Source: Enterococcus sp. 5H
GTDB lineage: Bacteria; Bacillota; Bacilli; Lactobacillales; Enterococcaceae
Assembly (NCBI RefSeq): GCF_028128615.1
Contig: NZ_AMDP01000005.1
Span: 1 to 64,000, forward strand
Direction: 5' to 3'
Length of the DNA: 64,000 bases
Shown here piece by piece: positions 25,861 to 35,693 of the stretch; position 1 is the stretch's first letter; each line of letters opens with the position of its first letter. The notes under the pieces are model-generated. The model searched no databases, had not been told where the DNA came from, and saw only the letters and a list, made by a program, of their open reading frames with translations. Position numbers and translations under genes: made by a program.

Positions 25861-27077
25861 TAAGCCTCCATTTTTTTCAAACGATAAGGGACATAAAATT
25901 TAGCAAATAAAACTACTTCAATTAGTAACGCCCCGATGATTATTAGACTCTCTTTCACATCAGGCAAAGCAATCAACACAAAAATACTAAATAAAACAGC
26001 TGCTACAAATAATAAAATTGTGACTAATTTGCTGACCGCTTGCTTCTTTTGACTATTTGGTACAGGATATAGCCGTGTCATTACCATATAATCAAATTGT
26101 GTATAAATCGGAATCAACTGAAAGCCAATTAAATAGACAAACAGCACCGAAACACCCATAGAAATCCAAAATTCTTTAAGGAAAAATAAAATCACTCCGC
26201 CAACCAACACTAGTCGAATAAACAGACCACTATATTCAGAACCTCGTAAGAAACTACGCGCATAAAGATAAAGATAAGTATTTTGGCTAGTTTTCTTAAT
26301 TTTAACCAAGACAGGATCAAGAACCTTCCGACGTTTCACACTGCTAGAAATCTCTGGAACGTCTGTAAACAAATGAATAAACTGATAAATCCGATGCATC
26401 CGGCTTTTTTCTTTTTGAATCATTTTTTCCCAATCTAGAGAAACAGCTTGCTCTTTCTTCTGTAGTACCAAATAAAAGCCTACAACTTGTACGAAAGCGC
26501 CTGCCAAACCAGCAACTGGAATGGTATATAGACTTAACGCTATGATTCCCAGACTTGATAATAGCCATAGAGTAAACCAAAGCGAATACTCTTTTGAAGA
26601 AATTTGATATAAATCATATTTTTGTACAAATAAGTGACTAATTTTCATCAGACCTAACATCACAATAAAATAGAAAAATGTTGAAAATTCCCAGCCTGTT
26701 GAAACAACCACCAAGGGCATCGACATGCCACCTATCAAAACTAATGCTACTAAAGGCAGCCAAATTGAATAACGTAGTGCACGATTCAAATAGGCTTTCA
26801 TTTCCGGCTCTTTGGGTAAAATAAACACTTTATCTGCTTCTTCAGCCAAGGTAGCCAAACGACCAATCTGTAAAATCACTAACCAAAGAATTATCACGAG
26901 CGGTCGACCCCAGACAAAATTTTCCGGTAAGGTTTTTAATACTTGAGAATAGTAAAATCCTAGCCCACCTAACAAGAAAACACAGACTAAAATAAAGTGA
27001 TCGTTAAATACATAACGCATATATTTCATCATTTTTTTCAGATGGCGTGCTAAACGAATGCCAAAAAATCCAGACAT
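25860..27077 (-). CDS. ecsB: ABC transporter permease EcsB
   Basis: 405 aa with about nine to ten membrane helices (~25-42, 60-75, 105-125, 130-145, 170-205, 290-330, 350-400). It matches EcsB in size, N-terminal basic helix and gene order after EcsA. The Ecs transporter affects secretion, competence and intramembrane protease (RasP) activity in Bacillus. It starts 1 bp after the ecsA stop. Confidence 0.92.
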   Translation of the reverse strand: MSGFFGIRLARHLKKMMKYMRYVFNDHFILVCVFLLGGLGFYYSQVLKTLPENFVWGRPLVIILWLVILQIGRLATLAEEADKVFILPKEPEMKAYLNRALRYSIWLPLVALVLIGGMSMPLVVVSTGWEFSTFFYFIVMLGLMKISHLFVQKYDLYQISSKEYSLWFTLWLLSSLGIIALSLYTIPVAGLAGAFVQVVGFYLVLQKKEQAVSLDWEKMIQKEKSRMHRIYQFIHLFTDVPEISSSVKRRKVLDPVLVKIKKTSQNTYLYLYARSFLRGSEYSGLFIRLVLVGGVILFFLKEFWISMGVSVLFVYLIGFQLIPIYTQFDYMVMTRLYPVPNSQKKQAVSKLVTILLFVAAVLFSIFVLIALPDVKESLIIIGALLIEVVLFAKFYVPYRLKKMEA

Positions 27078-27078
27078 A

Positions 27079-27816
27079 CTACCCCACCTTTTCTTCTTTA
27101 GTTAATGCAATGTAGATATCATCTAATGAAGAATCGGGTAAATTAAATTCTTTCCGTAATTCTTCCATAGAACCAACTGCTCTGACTTCACCTTCATGCA
27201 GCACGACAAAACGGTCACAATATCTTTCGGCAGTAGCTAAAATATGTGTAGACATCAAAATTGCTGCACCTTGATTACGCATTTCATCCATTAATTCTAA
27301 TAACGCATGAATTGCTAAAGGATCTAAACCTAAAAATGGTTCATCAATAATATACAAACTTGGCTCAATCAAAAAGGCACACAACACCATCACTTTTTGT
27401 TTCATCCCTTTTGAAAAATTAGCAGGGAACCAGTCTAATTTATTTTCCAGACGAAATGTTTTTAAAAGAACTTCTGCTCTTTTAAAGGCTTCTTCAATCG
27501 GAATATCATATGCCATTGCAGTAATTTCAATATGCTCTCTTAAGGTTAACTCCTCATATAATGATGGTGTTTCAGGAATATAACCAATTTTTTTACGGTA
27601 ACTTTCCGGTTGCTGCTTTAACATTTCATTATCAATCGTGATTTTTCCTTTTTGCGGGGTTAATAAGCCAATGATATTTTTGATTGTCGTACTTTTGCCT
27701 GCACCATTTAATCCAATCAGTCCCACCATTTCACCAGACTTCACTTCAAAATTAATATCTTTTAAAACAGGAATATGACCATAGCCGCCTGTTAAGTGCT
27801 CAATTACTAAACTCAT
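27079..27816 (-). CDS. ecsA: ABC transporter ATP-binding protein EcsA
   Basis: 245 aa. Walker A GLNGAGKST (~36-44), signature-like NFSKGMKQKVMV (~130), Walker B LYIIDEPFLGLDP (~148), His switch STHILATAE (~185). The motif SKGMKQ in place of LSGGQ is typical of this subfamily. I start at the ATG at 27816 with GGAGG 8 nt upstream; the longer frame has no ribosome site. First gene of ecsA-ecsB-dat, divergent from hit as in Bacillus. Confidence 0.95.
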   Translation of the reverse strand: MSLVIEHLTGGYGHIPVLKDINFEVKSGEMVGLIGLNGAGKSTTIKNIIGLLTPQKGKITIDNEMLKQQPESYRKKIGYIPETPSLYEELTLREHIEITAMAYDIPIEEAFKRAEVLLKTFRLENKLDWFPANFSKGMKQKVMVLCAFLIEPSLYIIDEPFLGLDPLAIHALLELMDEMRNQGAAILMSTHILATAERYCDRFVVLHEGEVRAVGSMEELRKEFNLPDSSLDDIYIALTKEEKVG

Positions 27817-27951
27817 TTTACTTCCTCCAACTTTTTTAATCGTGGGTCTATTATACCACGAACTTTTTGAAGGTTTCATGAACTTTTTCTCGCAATTAAA
27901 ATTCAAGATGTGTTAAAGTAAAGGAAACAGTGTAAAGAAAGAAGGGACATC

Positions 27952-28383
27952 ATGACAGATTGTATTTTTTGCAAAATTATCGATCAGGAAATTCCTAGTT
28001 ATAAAGTGTATGAAGACGATAAAGTTTACGCATTTTTAGACATTACCCAAGTTACTAAAGGACATACTTTACTGGTTCCTAAAGAACATGTGACAGACAT
28101 TTTTGAATATGATCCAGCTTTAGCCGGAGAAGTTTTCGCTCGTGTTCCTAAAGTTGCTCGTGCCTTAGAAAAAGCTTTTCCAGAAATGCAAGGACTAAAT
28201 ATTATCAATAACAATAAAGAACTAGCGTATCAATCCGTTTTCCACTCTCACGTTCATTTAATTCCTCGTTATGGTAAAACAGATGATTTCTCTATTCATT
28301 TTGGAAATAACCAAGAAGCTTATTCAGTAGAAGAAATGCAAGAAATTGCCGAAAAAATTGCAAAGCAGGTGGAACAATCATGA
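27952..28383 (+). CDS. hit: HIT family hydrolase
   Basis: 143-aa histidine-triad nucleotide hydrolase/transferase. N-terminal CIFCKIIDQEIPSYKVYED, then the triad HSHVHLIPR (~99-107), active site of AMP-NH2-type hydrolysis. Divergent from ecsA; overlaps the next gene by 4 bp. Confidence 0.96.
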   Translation: MTDCIFCKIIDQEIPSYKVYEDDKVYAFLDITQVTKGHTLLVPKEHVTDIFEYDPALAGEVFARVPKVARALEKAFPEMQGLNIINNNKELAYQSVFHSHVHLIPRYGKTDDFSIHFGNNQEAYSVEEMQEIAEKIAKQVEQS

Positions 28384-28727
28384 GTAAATTTTCTAAAGGT
28401 CTTTTATTTGGTTCAGTCGTAGGTGCTGTTGGCGGCTTACTTTTTGCTCCAAGAAGCGGTAGGGATACACGCCAAAAATTTGTTGATGAATTAGAAGATT
28501 GGTCTGATTTAAAAGAAGATTTCACTGAAAAACTAGATCAATTTAAAGAATCCGCAGCAGCTCTTCAAGAAGCTGCAGATATGTACATCGAGCCTTTTAT
28601 TGACGGCATCAACCAAGATATTGAGAATTTTAAATTCCAAGCAGAACCAAGATTGGAACAAATCCAAGAACAAGTCGAAAAAATCCAGTCTGAACTACCA
28701 GAAATGCCGGAATATGATGAGCGCTAA
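28380..28727 (+). CDS. YtxH-like small protein
   Basis: 115 aa. N-terminal Gly-rich hydrophobic segment GLLFGSVVGAVGGLLFAPRSGRDTR (YtxH-type, possibly membrane-associated), then acidic amphipathic helices. Co-translated with hit (ATGA overlap). Same slot as yhaH in Bacillus, before prsA. Function unknown. Confidence 0.82.
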   Translation: MSKFSKGLLFGSVVGAVGGLLFAPRSGRDTRQKFVDELEDWSDLKEDFTEKLDQFKESAAALQEAADMYIEPFIDGINQDIENFKFQAEPRLEQIQEQVEKIQSELPEMPEYDER

Positions 28728-28764
28728 AATAACCATCCTTAACCATTTGCTTTGAATTCAAACC

Positions 28765-28807
28765 GTTAAAAGGTGAAACTTAACTATTATATGTCTCACC
28801 TTTTAAC
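28765..28807 (+). terminator. Terminator of hit-ytxH operon
   Basis: GTTAAAAGGTGA-AAC / GTC-TCACCTTTTAAC hairpin. The following 290 bp before prsA are AT-rich and hold a probable -10 (TGGTATAGT, ~29031-29039). Confidence 0.75.
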
Positions 28808-29097
28808 TATTTAATATTGGAATAACCAACTTAATTTTCTTATTTAAGTAAAACTAAAGAAATTTTTTATCACCATTTTCCAATTCATTATTAATTTTTT
28901 TGCAATTACGAGCGAATATTTCTAAATAAATATTCTTAAACCAAGCCCTTATAGATTAAATTGTGTCCTAATTTTGAAAATTGTTTGAAACTATCAATTC
29001 ATTATTTCTTTTATGAAGTATAGTGTGGTATAGTAATAACCGTGAGAATTAATTTCTACATAATAAAAAATAAAATAAACTTAGGAGTGCTTAAAGA

Positions 29098-30129
29098 ATG
29101 AAGAAAAAACTAATTTTAGCTGCCGCAGGCATATTCAGCGTTTTTGCTTTAGCTGCTTGTTCAGGTGGTTCACAAGACATCGCATCAATGAAAGGCGGAA
29201 CTATCACTGTTGACGATTTTTTCAACCAAGTAAAAACAAGCCAACAAAGCCAACAAGATGTTCGTAACATGATTATTTATAAAGTGTTTGAACAAAAATT
29301 CGGTAAAGATGTATCTGACAAAGATGTTCAAGCTAAATACGATGAAGCGAAACAAAATGCTTCTGACCAAGGTCAAAACTTAGAAGATCAATTAAAACAA
29401 TACGGTTATACAGAAAAAAGCTATAAAGCAGCTATCAAACAACAATTAGCTGTTGAAGCTGGGATCGAATCACATATTAAAATCACTGACGAAGACTTGA
29501 AAACTGCATGGGCAACATTCCATCCAGAAGTTGAAGCTCAACTAATCCAAGTTGCTACTGAAGATGAAGCAAAAGAAATCAAAAAACAATTAGATGATGG
29601 CGGCGACTTTGCTAAAATCGCTAAAGAAAAATCAACAGATGCTGCAACTAAAGAAGATGGCGGTAAAATCAAATTTGATTCTCAATCAGAAACTGTTCCT
29701 GCACAAGTACAAGAAGCAGCTTTCAAATTGAAAGACGGTCAAGTTTCAGAACCAATCCAAGCAACTGATTCTACTGGTTACCAAACAACTTACTATATTG
29801 TAAAAATGGTTAAAAACCAAGACAAAGGTAACGACATGGAACCTTACAAAAAAGAACTTACAGAAATTGCTAAAAACAACAAAAAGAACGATCAAGAATT
29901 TGTAAACAAAGTAATCTCTGATGAATTAACTGCAGCAAATGTTAAAATCAAAGATGATGCATTCAAAGATGTATTAGCTGGTTTAATCCAAACTGAAGAT
30001 TCAGCTAAATCAAGCGATTCTTCTGCAAAAGATGAAAAAGAATCTTCTTCAAAAGAAAAAGATACTAAATCAAGCGACTCATCAGAAACTGAAGATTCAT
30101 CAAGTAAAACAGAAGAATCTTCTAAATAA
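29098..30129 (+). CDS. prsA: Foldase lipoprotein PrsA
   Basis: 343-aa extracytoplasmic peptidyl-prolyl isomerase lipoprotein that helps secreted proteins, including PBPs, fold. Lipobox LAAC (Cys21), N-terminal helical chaperone domain, parvulin domain (~142-240; QLIQVATEDEAKEI, AKEKSTDAATKEDGG, VSEPIQATDSTGYQTTYYIVKM), C-terminal helix and a long Ser/Lys/Glu-rich low-complexity tail (~300-343). Own terminator at 30135-30168. Confidence 0.96.
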   Translation: MKKKLILAAAGIFSVFALAACSGGSQDIASMKGGTITVDDFFNQVKTSQQSQQDVRNMIIYKVFEQKFGKDVSDKDVQAKYDEAKQNASDQGQNLEDQLKQYGYTEKSYKAAIKQQLAVEAGIESHIKITDEDLKTAWATFHPEVEAQLIQVATEDEAKEIKKQLDDGGDFAKIAKEKSTDAATKEDGGKIKFDSQSETVPAQVQEAAFKLKDGQVSEPIQATDSTGYQTTYYIVKMVKNQDKGNDMEPYKKELTEIAKNNKKNDQEFVNKVISDELTAANVKIKDDAFKDVLAGLIQTEDSAKSSDSSAKDEKESSSKEKDTKSSDSSETEDSSSKTEESSK

Positions 30130-30134
30130 TAGCT

Positions 30135-30168
30135 AAAAAGTAGAGGTCATCTGACCTCTACTTTTTTA
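30135..30168 (+). terminator. Terminator of prsA
   Basis: AAAAGTAGAGGTC / GACCTCTACTTTT hairpin followed by six T. Confidence 0.92.
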
Positions 30169-30182
30169 TTTTAACTTCAATT

Positions 30183-30644
30183 TTAACCTCTAAAAACAAC
30201 TTTAAATAATTCATATACGATCAGCATCTCTTCTGAAAAAGACAATTGGTGTTCAGCTAACTCTTGTTCAAAAAATGGTTGATGAACACTTCGCCAATAA
30301 GCTAATGTCCGATCTCCTTCACCTTCTAAATAAGCATGTACTTCTGATATATTGTTGTAAGGCAAAACATCAACAACTTTTGTACCAATAACGGCTTGCG
30401 CTTGGTTATTTCCATCAAGTATCACACTATATTGTCTAACTTTTGGCAACTTTTCCTGCTCTAACTCCAGATCATATAGTAAATGTAATGACGAAGTTCC
30501 AGTTTTTTCACCATTTAAGACATACGCTAACAACTCGTCAGCCATTTCAGGTGAATTACCAAAAGCCCAAACATCGTAATTATCGTGTGAAATATCAGCT
30601 TTTCTTTTAAACTCATTCCATAACTTTACTGCCGACTGATTCAT
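30183..30644 (-). CDS. ASCH domain protein
   Basis: 153 aa with the ASCH fold (PUA-like): WAFGNSPEMADELLAYVLNGEKTGTSSL and VIGTKVVDVLPYNNIS. ASCH proteins are proposed to bind RNA or hydrolyse modified nucleosides; the role here is unknown. ATG at 30644 has AGGAG 8 nt upstream. Twelve bp after yhaM, so in the same transcript. Confidence 0.88.
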   Translation of the reverse strand: MNQSAVKLWNEFKRKADISHDNYDVWAFGNSPEMADELLAYVLNGEKTGTSSLHLLYDLELEQEKLPKVRQYSVILDGNNQAQAVIGTKVVDVLPYNNISEVHAYLEGEGDRTLAYWRSVHQPFFEQELAEHQLSFSEEMLIVYELFKVVFRG

Positions 30645-30656
30645 TTTCACTACTCC

Positions 30657-31601
30657 TTAAATATCTTTAGGAACATAGAAACTCCGATTATCCATACCAA
30701 AAATCCGATCTGTATATTCACCAGGTTCAGTTTGGCGGATAGAACCCAACATCATTTGAATTGATGCATCAATATTATCAATTTGATGTAAAACCTCTGC
30801 TTCCATAATTCGCGGACGGACAGGCGAGCCATATTCTAACAAGCCGTGATGGGCTAAAACCATATGACGTAACACAATCACATCTTCATCATTTTCATCA
30901 ATCTTTAAGGCAATACATGCTTTCGTAATTTCTTCATCCACTAAAACCAGATGACCAATTAAATTTCCTGCCAATGTATATTCTGTTGTCATCGCACCCG
31001 ATAGTTCTTTAACCTTACCAAGATCGTGTAAAATAATTCCTGAATACAGTAGTGCAGTATTTAACTCGTTATATTCTTTACAAATCGCTTTTCCTAAACG
31101 AAGCATAGATACTGTGTGATATGCTAAACCATTTGCAAACGCATGATGATTTCTTTTAGCTGCTGGATAATCAAAAAATTCTTTTTGGTATTGCGTCAAA
31201 AGATAACGGACAATCCGCTGCCAGTGAGCATTCGTAATTTCAAAAACTGTCTGATTAATTTCTTCCACCATGTCTTCACGTTTTAAAGGCGCACGCTCCA
31301 TATATAATGCTGGTTGACTTGGCTCTTCCGGGCGAGCTAAACGCATATGAATGATTTTAACTTGAGGATTTCCTTGGTAAACTTCTCTTTTACCATTTAA
31401 AAGAACTACATTTCCTGCTGTAAAACGACTAATTTCTTCTTCTGAAGCATCCCAATATTTCCCGTCAATCGTTCCAGAGGTATCCTGAAAAGTAAAAGCA
31501 ATGAACTTTTTACCATTTTTCGCCATACGAATATCAGCATTTTTCACTAATAAGAATAATTCAAATGTTTCATCAATACTTAATTCACGGATTTTTTTCA
31601 T
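30657..31601 (-). CDS. yhaM: 3'-5' exoribonuclease YhaM (CBF1 family)
   Basis: 314 aa. N-terminal OB-fold nucleic-acid-binding domain (~15-100, IAFTFQDTSGTIDGKYWDAS), C-terminal HD domain with HHAFANGLAYHTVSML and ILHDLGKVKELSG (metal His-Asp) and VLAHHGLLEYGSP. It degrades short RNA and ssDNA 3' to 5'. Its ATG overlaps the yhaN stop by 4 bp; the order yhaO-yhaN-yhaM matches Bacillus. Confidence 0.95.
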   Translation of the reverse strand: MKKIRELSIDETFELFLLVKNADIRMAKNGKKFIAFTFQDTSGTIDGKYWDASEEEISRFTAGNVVLLNGKREVYQGNPQVKIIHMRLARPEEPSQPALYMERAPLKREDMVEEINQTVFEITNAHWQRIVRYLLTQYQKEFFDYPAAKRNHHAFANGLAYHTVSMLRLGKAICKEYNELNTALLYSGIILHDLGKVKELSGAMTTEYTLAGNLIGHLVLVDEEITKACIALKIDENDEDVIVLRHMVLAHHGLLEYGSPVRPRIMEAEVLHQIDNIDASIQMMLGSIRQTEPGEYTDRIFGMDNRSFYVPKDI

Positions 31602-34300
31602 ACTTGTACTCCTTCTAATTCTATAATTGGCTGTTTTAGCTCTTTATAATAGCTTACCATTTCTTGGTCAGAAGAAAAACAAATGACTTGTTGTTTTTCA
31701 GAAAAAACAGCAAATAGTTGTGCTAGTTGTTTTTTTCTTTGACTATCGTAATGAAGCCAACCATCATCAATCATAATCGGGCATAAGTTACGCTGCGTTT
31801 GTAATGAAAGAAATGCAAAACGTACCGCCATAACAACCTGATCTCTAGTTCCTGTCGACAAATCATGCAATAAAAAGCGTTGTTGATCTTTGCGAATAAC
31901 GACTAGTTGACCGTCTTGTAATTGAATTGAACGATAGGCTTGTTCTGTCAATAATTGAAAATATTCAGCTGCTTTTTGGACTAAATTAGGTAATTGTTTT
32001 TCTGATAATTCCGTCAATAAATCCATTAAAATCTGTCCTGCCAGCTGATGGCCTGACCAACTAATTGCAAGTTCATCAATCTCTGCTTTTAATATCGCTT
32101 GTGCTTGATAAAGTTCATCCAGCGTTCCATCAGCTAGCATTTGTTTTCGCTGATAACGTAATTTTTGTTCTTTATCCTGTAGGCGAACAATTTCTTCTTC
32201 TACTTGTTTGTTAGACTTAAATAATTCTTCTTGTCTTTCTCGTAATTGTTTGGGTTCATCTGCTTCATTATAGATTCCCGCTAGCATTGTTTGTAATTCT
32301 TGTTTACGTTTTTGACTTGCGGTCTCTTGTTGATAACTTTGAAGTTTTTCCGGAATCTCATTCACTGAACCTATTTGGAAGCGCAACATTAATGGACGTC
32401 CTTGATCGATGACTTGTTGTTGCTTTTCCTTTAGCTCTCGGATGGATTGACGGGTATACGCATCCGCTTGATACTCTTGGGTAAAACGAATTTTTTCCAT
32501 TCGTTCGGCAAAATCACTAATGACATTTATTCTTTGCCCTAAGCCGCTGCCAGCAATTGGCAATCTGCCTGTAAAACGCTCTGTTCGTTCTGAAAATGCT
32601 GATACTCGTTTCTGGTCTTCTGTCAGCTGATGACCAAGTTCTTGATTAGTATTTCGCAAAATTAGATAGCGCGTAATTTCATCACGATGATTCAGCCAAA
32701 ATTCGACTCGATCCATTTTACCTAGATGATTTTCTTTAACTTTCTGAGCAATAAAACGGGACGTATCATTTTCTGCTGTTTGAATTGCTTTAATTTCACC
32801 TTGAATTTTTACTAATTGATCGTTTAGATAGTCTAACTGGGATAATTTTTCTTGCCATTGTCGTTTCTCATTTTCAAATGTATCTTTTGGTTGATAAAAA
32901 TGAGGGAGTAATCCAAACAACAACAATCCAATACTCAATACAACTACTCCATAGCGAATTGGTGAAGGCATAAAAAAACTTAATATGAAAATAATAACAG
33001 CTAAACCACAAATAAATGGTTTTACACCACTCTGTTTTTGACTGTGCTGCTTTTGAAACATCTCTTTGTTAATTGATTCGAAAGTACTTAAATTTTCTTC
33101 ACGTGTTGCAATTTCTTCTTCTATCAATCGTAAATCGGTCTGCGTTGTTTGTAATTGAACCGTACGCTCTACCATTTCCGCTCTCATATCAGTTACTTCT
33201 TGCTCGTTAAACGGCAATTGCGGCGGCTGATCTGCATCCCAAGCCCATCTTTGTTCTAACGACTGTAATTCTTGCTGATTTTGCTCAAAAGATTGCGTCA
33301 TCCATTTAATTTCAGATAATAGCTTATCTATTTCATAGCGTTGATTTAGAAGTTGCTGGATATGACTTTCTTGTTCTAAATAAAACTGGTAATCATCTGT
33401 TTCGTGCTCAGTCTCACTGCCGACTGCTAAACTTTGATTTAGACGAATCAATTCTTCGCTAAGAAAACGATACTGCTGATAAACAGATGATAATTCATCC
33501 TGCTCATGCTGATTGAGTACAGTCGTAGTTTGGAATTGTTCAATAGCCTTCAGTTCCTCGTACAACGGCAAGTTCATTACTTGTTTTTCTACTAATGACA
33601 GTTGTCTTTTGAACTCTTGAGAAGACTGACGCTTTTCGTTAATTAGTGCTTCTAATTCTATTAATTCAGTTATAAGCTGTTGAAAAGGCTGTTCCTGTAA
33701 TTCTTTCTCATTAATTTGCTTTTGCAATTTTTGATACTCGTTTAATTTTTGATTCAAAGGTGGTTGGCTGCCTTTACCTTTGTATAAAGTTTGAGCAGTT
33801 TTAAAATAATTTTCTCTGCTTAATAATAATTGTTGGCTTCCAGATAAGCCTAAAGACAACAATGATGTTTGTAGCTCTTCTTCGGTTAATTTATCTAATT
33901 GACTTAACTGCTCTTGTTGAAACGTAAATACTGATTGAAATAGTTCTTTTGTTAATGGATGTAACATTTGTTCAAGTGTCGCCTCATCGCCAATTTGGTC
34001 GTTAAAATAAACTTTAGCTTGCCCTTTATTTTGCGTCTTAAATCGTTCAATCTGAACCTCTCCATAAATCGGATGTGAAAACCACAAGCGACCGCCGTAC
34101 GCTGCTCCATTTTTCGGCTGATAATCTTTTTTTCTTTTTCCTTTGGCTGGAAAACCAAAAAACATTGCCTGAATAAATTGATAAAGGGTAGATTTACCTG
34201 CTTCATTGAAGCCAAATAATAGCTGATTTTTAGGAAGAAACTCGATTTTTCTTTGCTGCCACTTACCAAAACCTACAACTTCTACTGCAATGAGTTTCAT
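31598..34300 (-). CDS. yhaN: SbcC/Rad50-like ATPase YhaN
   Basis: 900 aa. N-terminal Walker A GFNEAGKSTLYQFIQAMFFG (~30), long coiled coils (~160-410 and ~470-790) broken by two hydrophobic spans (~427-465) that may bind the membrane, and a C-terminal ABC part with the signature-like LSTGTRDQVVMAVRFA and Walker B CPIMIDDGW. Probable partner of the YhaO nuclease in a membrane-associated SbcCD-like complex. Overlaps both neighbours by 4 bp. Confidence 0.92.
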   Translation of the reverse strand: MKLIAVEVVGFGKWQQRKIEFLPKNQLLFGFNEAGKSTLYQFIQAMFFGFPAKGKRKKDYQPKNGAAYGGRLWFSHPIYGEVQIERFKTQNKGQAKVYFNDQIGDEATLEQMLHPLTKELFQSVFTFQQEQLSQLDKLTEEELQTSLLSLGLSGSQQLLLSRENYFKTAQTLYKGKGSQPPLNQKLNEYQKLQKQINEKELQEQPFQQLITELIELEALINEKRQSSQEFKRQLSLVEKQVMNLPLYEELKAIEQFQTTTVLNQHEQDELSSVYQQYRFLSEELIRLNQSLAVGSETEHETDDYQFYLEQESHIQQLLNQRYEIDKLLSEIKWMTQSFEQNQQELQSLEQRWAWDADQPPQLPFNEQEVTDMRAEMVERTVQLQTTQTDLRLIEEEIATREENLSTFESINKEMFQKQHSQKQSGVKPFICGLAVIIFILSFFMPSPIRYGVVVLSIGLLLFGLLPHFYQPKDTFENEKRQWQEKLSQLDYLNDQLVKIQGEIKAIQTAENDTSRFIAQKVKENHLGKMDRVEFWLNHRDEITRYLILRNTNQELGHQLTEDQKRVSAFSERTERFTGRLPIAGSGLGQRINVISDFAERMEKIRFTQEYQADAYTRQSIRELKEKQQQVIDQGRPLMLRFQIGSVNEIPEKLQSYQQETASQKRKQELQTMLAGIYNEADEPKQLRERQEELFKSNKQVEEEIVRLQDKEQKLRYQRKQMLADGTLDELYQAQAILKAEIDELAISWSGHQLAGQILMDLLTELSEKQLPNLVQKAAEYFQLLTEQAYRSIQLQDGQLVVIRKDQQRFLLHDLSTGTRDQVVMAVRFAFLSLQTQRNLCPIMIDDGWLHYDSQRKKQLAQLFAVFSEKQQVICFSSDQEMVSYYKELKQPIIELEGVQV

Positions 34301-35529
34301 GGCTGTCCCTCCTGAATAACAAAATCTTCATTGATTTTTTGATCGGCTTGCTCAATGCTTCGTTGACGCCATTCTTTATCGACTTGGATCACAGAAGAAA
34401 ACAATGGATTTTGTATAAGTTCCTGCAAGGTATTGGTAAATATTTCCGATTGTAGATAGTTTTTCTCAAGCTGTCTTAATAATTCAGGATCAGCATCTAT
34501 CAATACTTTTTTATCAAAATCATCCACTGAAATATCAACTTGAAACAAGAACAGTTCGTGATTACTTTTTCTTAATAACATTTCCTGAAGATAATGAAGC
34601 AACTCACCGCTTTCATAAGACCGCTTAAATTCCTCACCCAAATGACTCGTTTTCTCAAGATTGATCTCTTTTAAAACGATTTGATTAACAACTTTAACCT
34701 CAGCTAAAAGAGCCGTTGCCAAAAAAGTCAATGCATCTTGTAAATTTGTCGCTTCGGCTAATGAATAATCCGCATGCTGCCAAACAATTTCTGCCACAGA
34801 TTCAAACCGGACTGTTGCATGTCCAGCTTCAACTGAAACTAGCGATACACCTTGAACTGTTCGTTCTTTTTTAGTATGTCCTTGCGGTGTGCCCGGGTAA
34901 ACAATTAACGGATTCGCACTTACTACTTGCGGCTGATGAATGTGCCCTAAAGCCCAATAATCATAGCCTTTCGCTTTCATTTCACTAAGAGAAAACGGTG
35001 CGTAGTTTTGCTGTTCATTCACTGCTGTATCCCCATGATAAATACCAATATGAATATCGACTGTGGTATCTTTTACTGGAAAATCGGATAATTTGTTCTC
35101 ATTAATCCAAGGATGTTCATAACTAAAGCTTGAGACAGCGACTTTTTCTTGATTTTTGGTCATAAAGTAATGCGTCTCTACTTGTTCACTCTGAAATAAA
35201 AAAATATTTTCAGGGAACTCAAACCAATAACGTTCAGCGACATAGTAATCATGGTTACCAAAAGTCATAATTACAGGAATATCCGCTTGTTCCAATCGCT
35301 TCATTTCGTCAATAAAATACGCTTGCGTACGAATGGATGTATGACTTTGATGAAAGGTATCTCCAGCAAAAATAACTACATCAACTTGATTTTTTATCGC
35401 TATATCAACAATCGCAGACACTGTATTTTGGTTTGCCTGCTGCATTTTTTCATATATCATTTCAGGTATTTTTTTTAAGCCTTCGAAAGACCGATCTAAA
35501 TGTAAATCTGCTGTATGCAATACTTTCAT
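34297..35529 (-). CDS. yhaO: SbcD/Mre11-like metallophosphoesterase YhaO
   Basis: 410 aa. Calcineurin-like nuclease motifs: HTADLHLDRSF (~6), FAGDTFHQ (~54), FGNHDYYV (~91) and GHIHQPQ (~196), all metal ligands present. C-terminal capping domain. First gene of the yhaO-yhaN-yhaM(-ASCH) operon; presumably cuts DNA with YhaN. Confidence 0.94.
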   Translation of the reverse strand: MKVLHTADLHLDRSFEGLKKIPEMIYEKMQQANQNTVSAIVDIAIKNQVDVVIFAGDTFHQSHTSIRTQAYFIDEMKRLEQADIPVIMTFGNHDYYVAERYWFEFPENIFLFQSEQVETHYFMTKNQEKVAVSSFSYEHPWINENKLSDFPVKDTTVDIHIGIYHGDTAVNEQQNYAPFSLSEMKAKGYDYWALGHIHQPQVVSANPLIVYPGTPQGHTKKERTVQGVSLVSVEAGHATVRFESVAEIVWQHADYSLAEATNLQDALTFLATALLAEVKVVNQIVLKEINLEKTSHLGEEFKRSYESGELLHYLQEMLLRKSNHELFLFQVDISVDDFDKKVLIDADPELLRQLEKNYLQSEIFTNTLQELIQNPLFSSVIQVDKEWRQRSIEQADQKINEDFVIQEGQP

Positions 35530-35693
35530 TAAATCCCCCTCTTTCGTCCTAATTCATTTAGTTTATCATATCATTTTTTCTTGCTTTGGTCAGTAATAAT
35601 ATACGAAAATTTGTTCGCTTTTTATTTTTTTAAGGAAAATAAAAGCAAAGAAATAAAACCAAATGTTCAGAATTCTATTTCTTCACTAAAAAA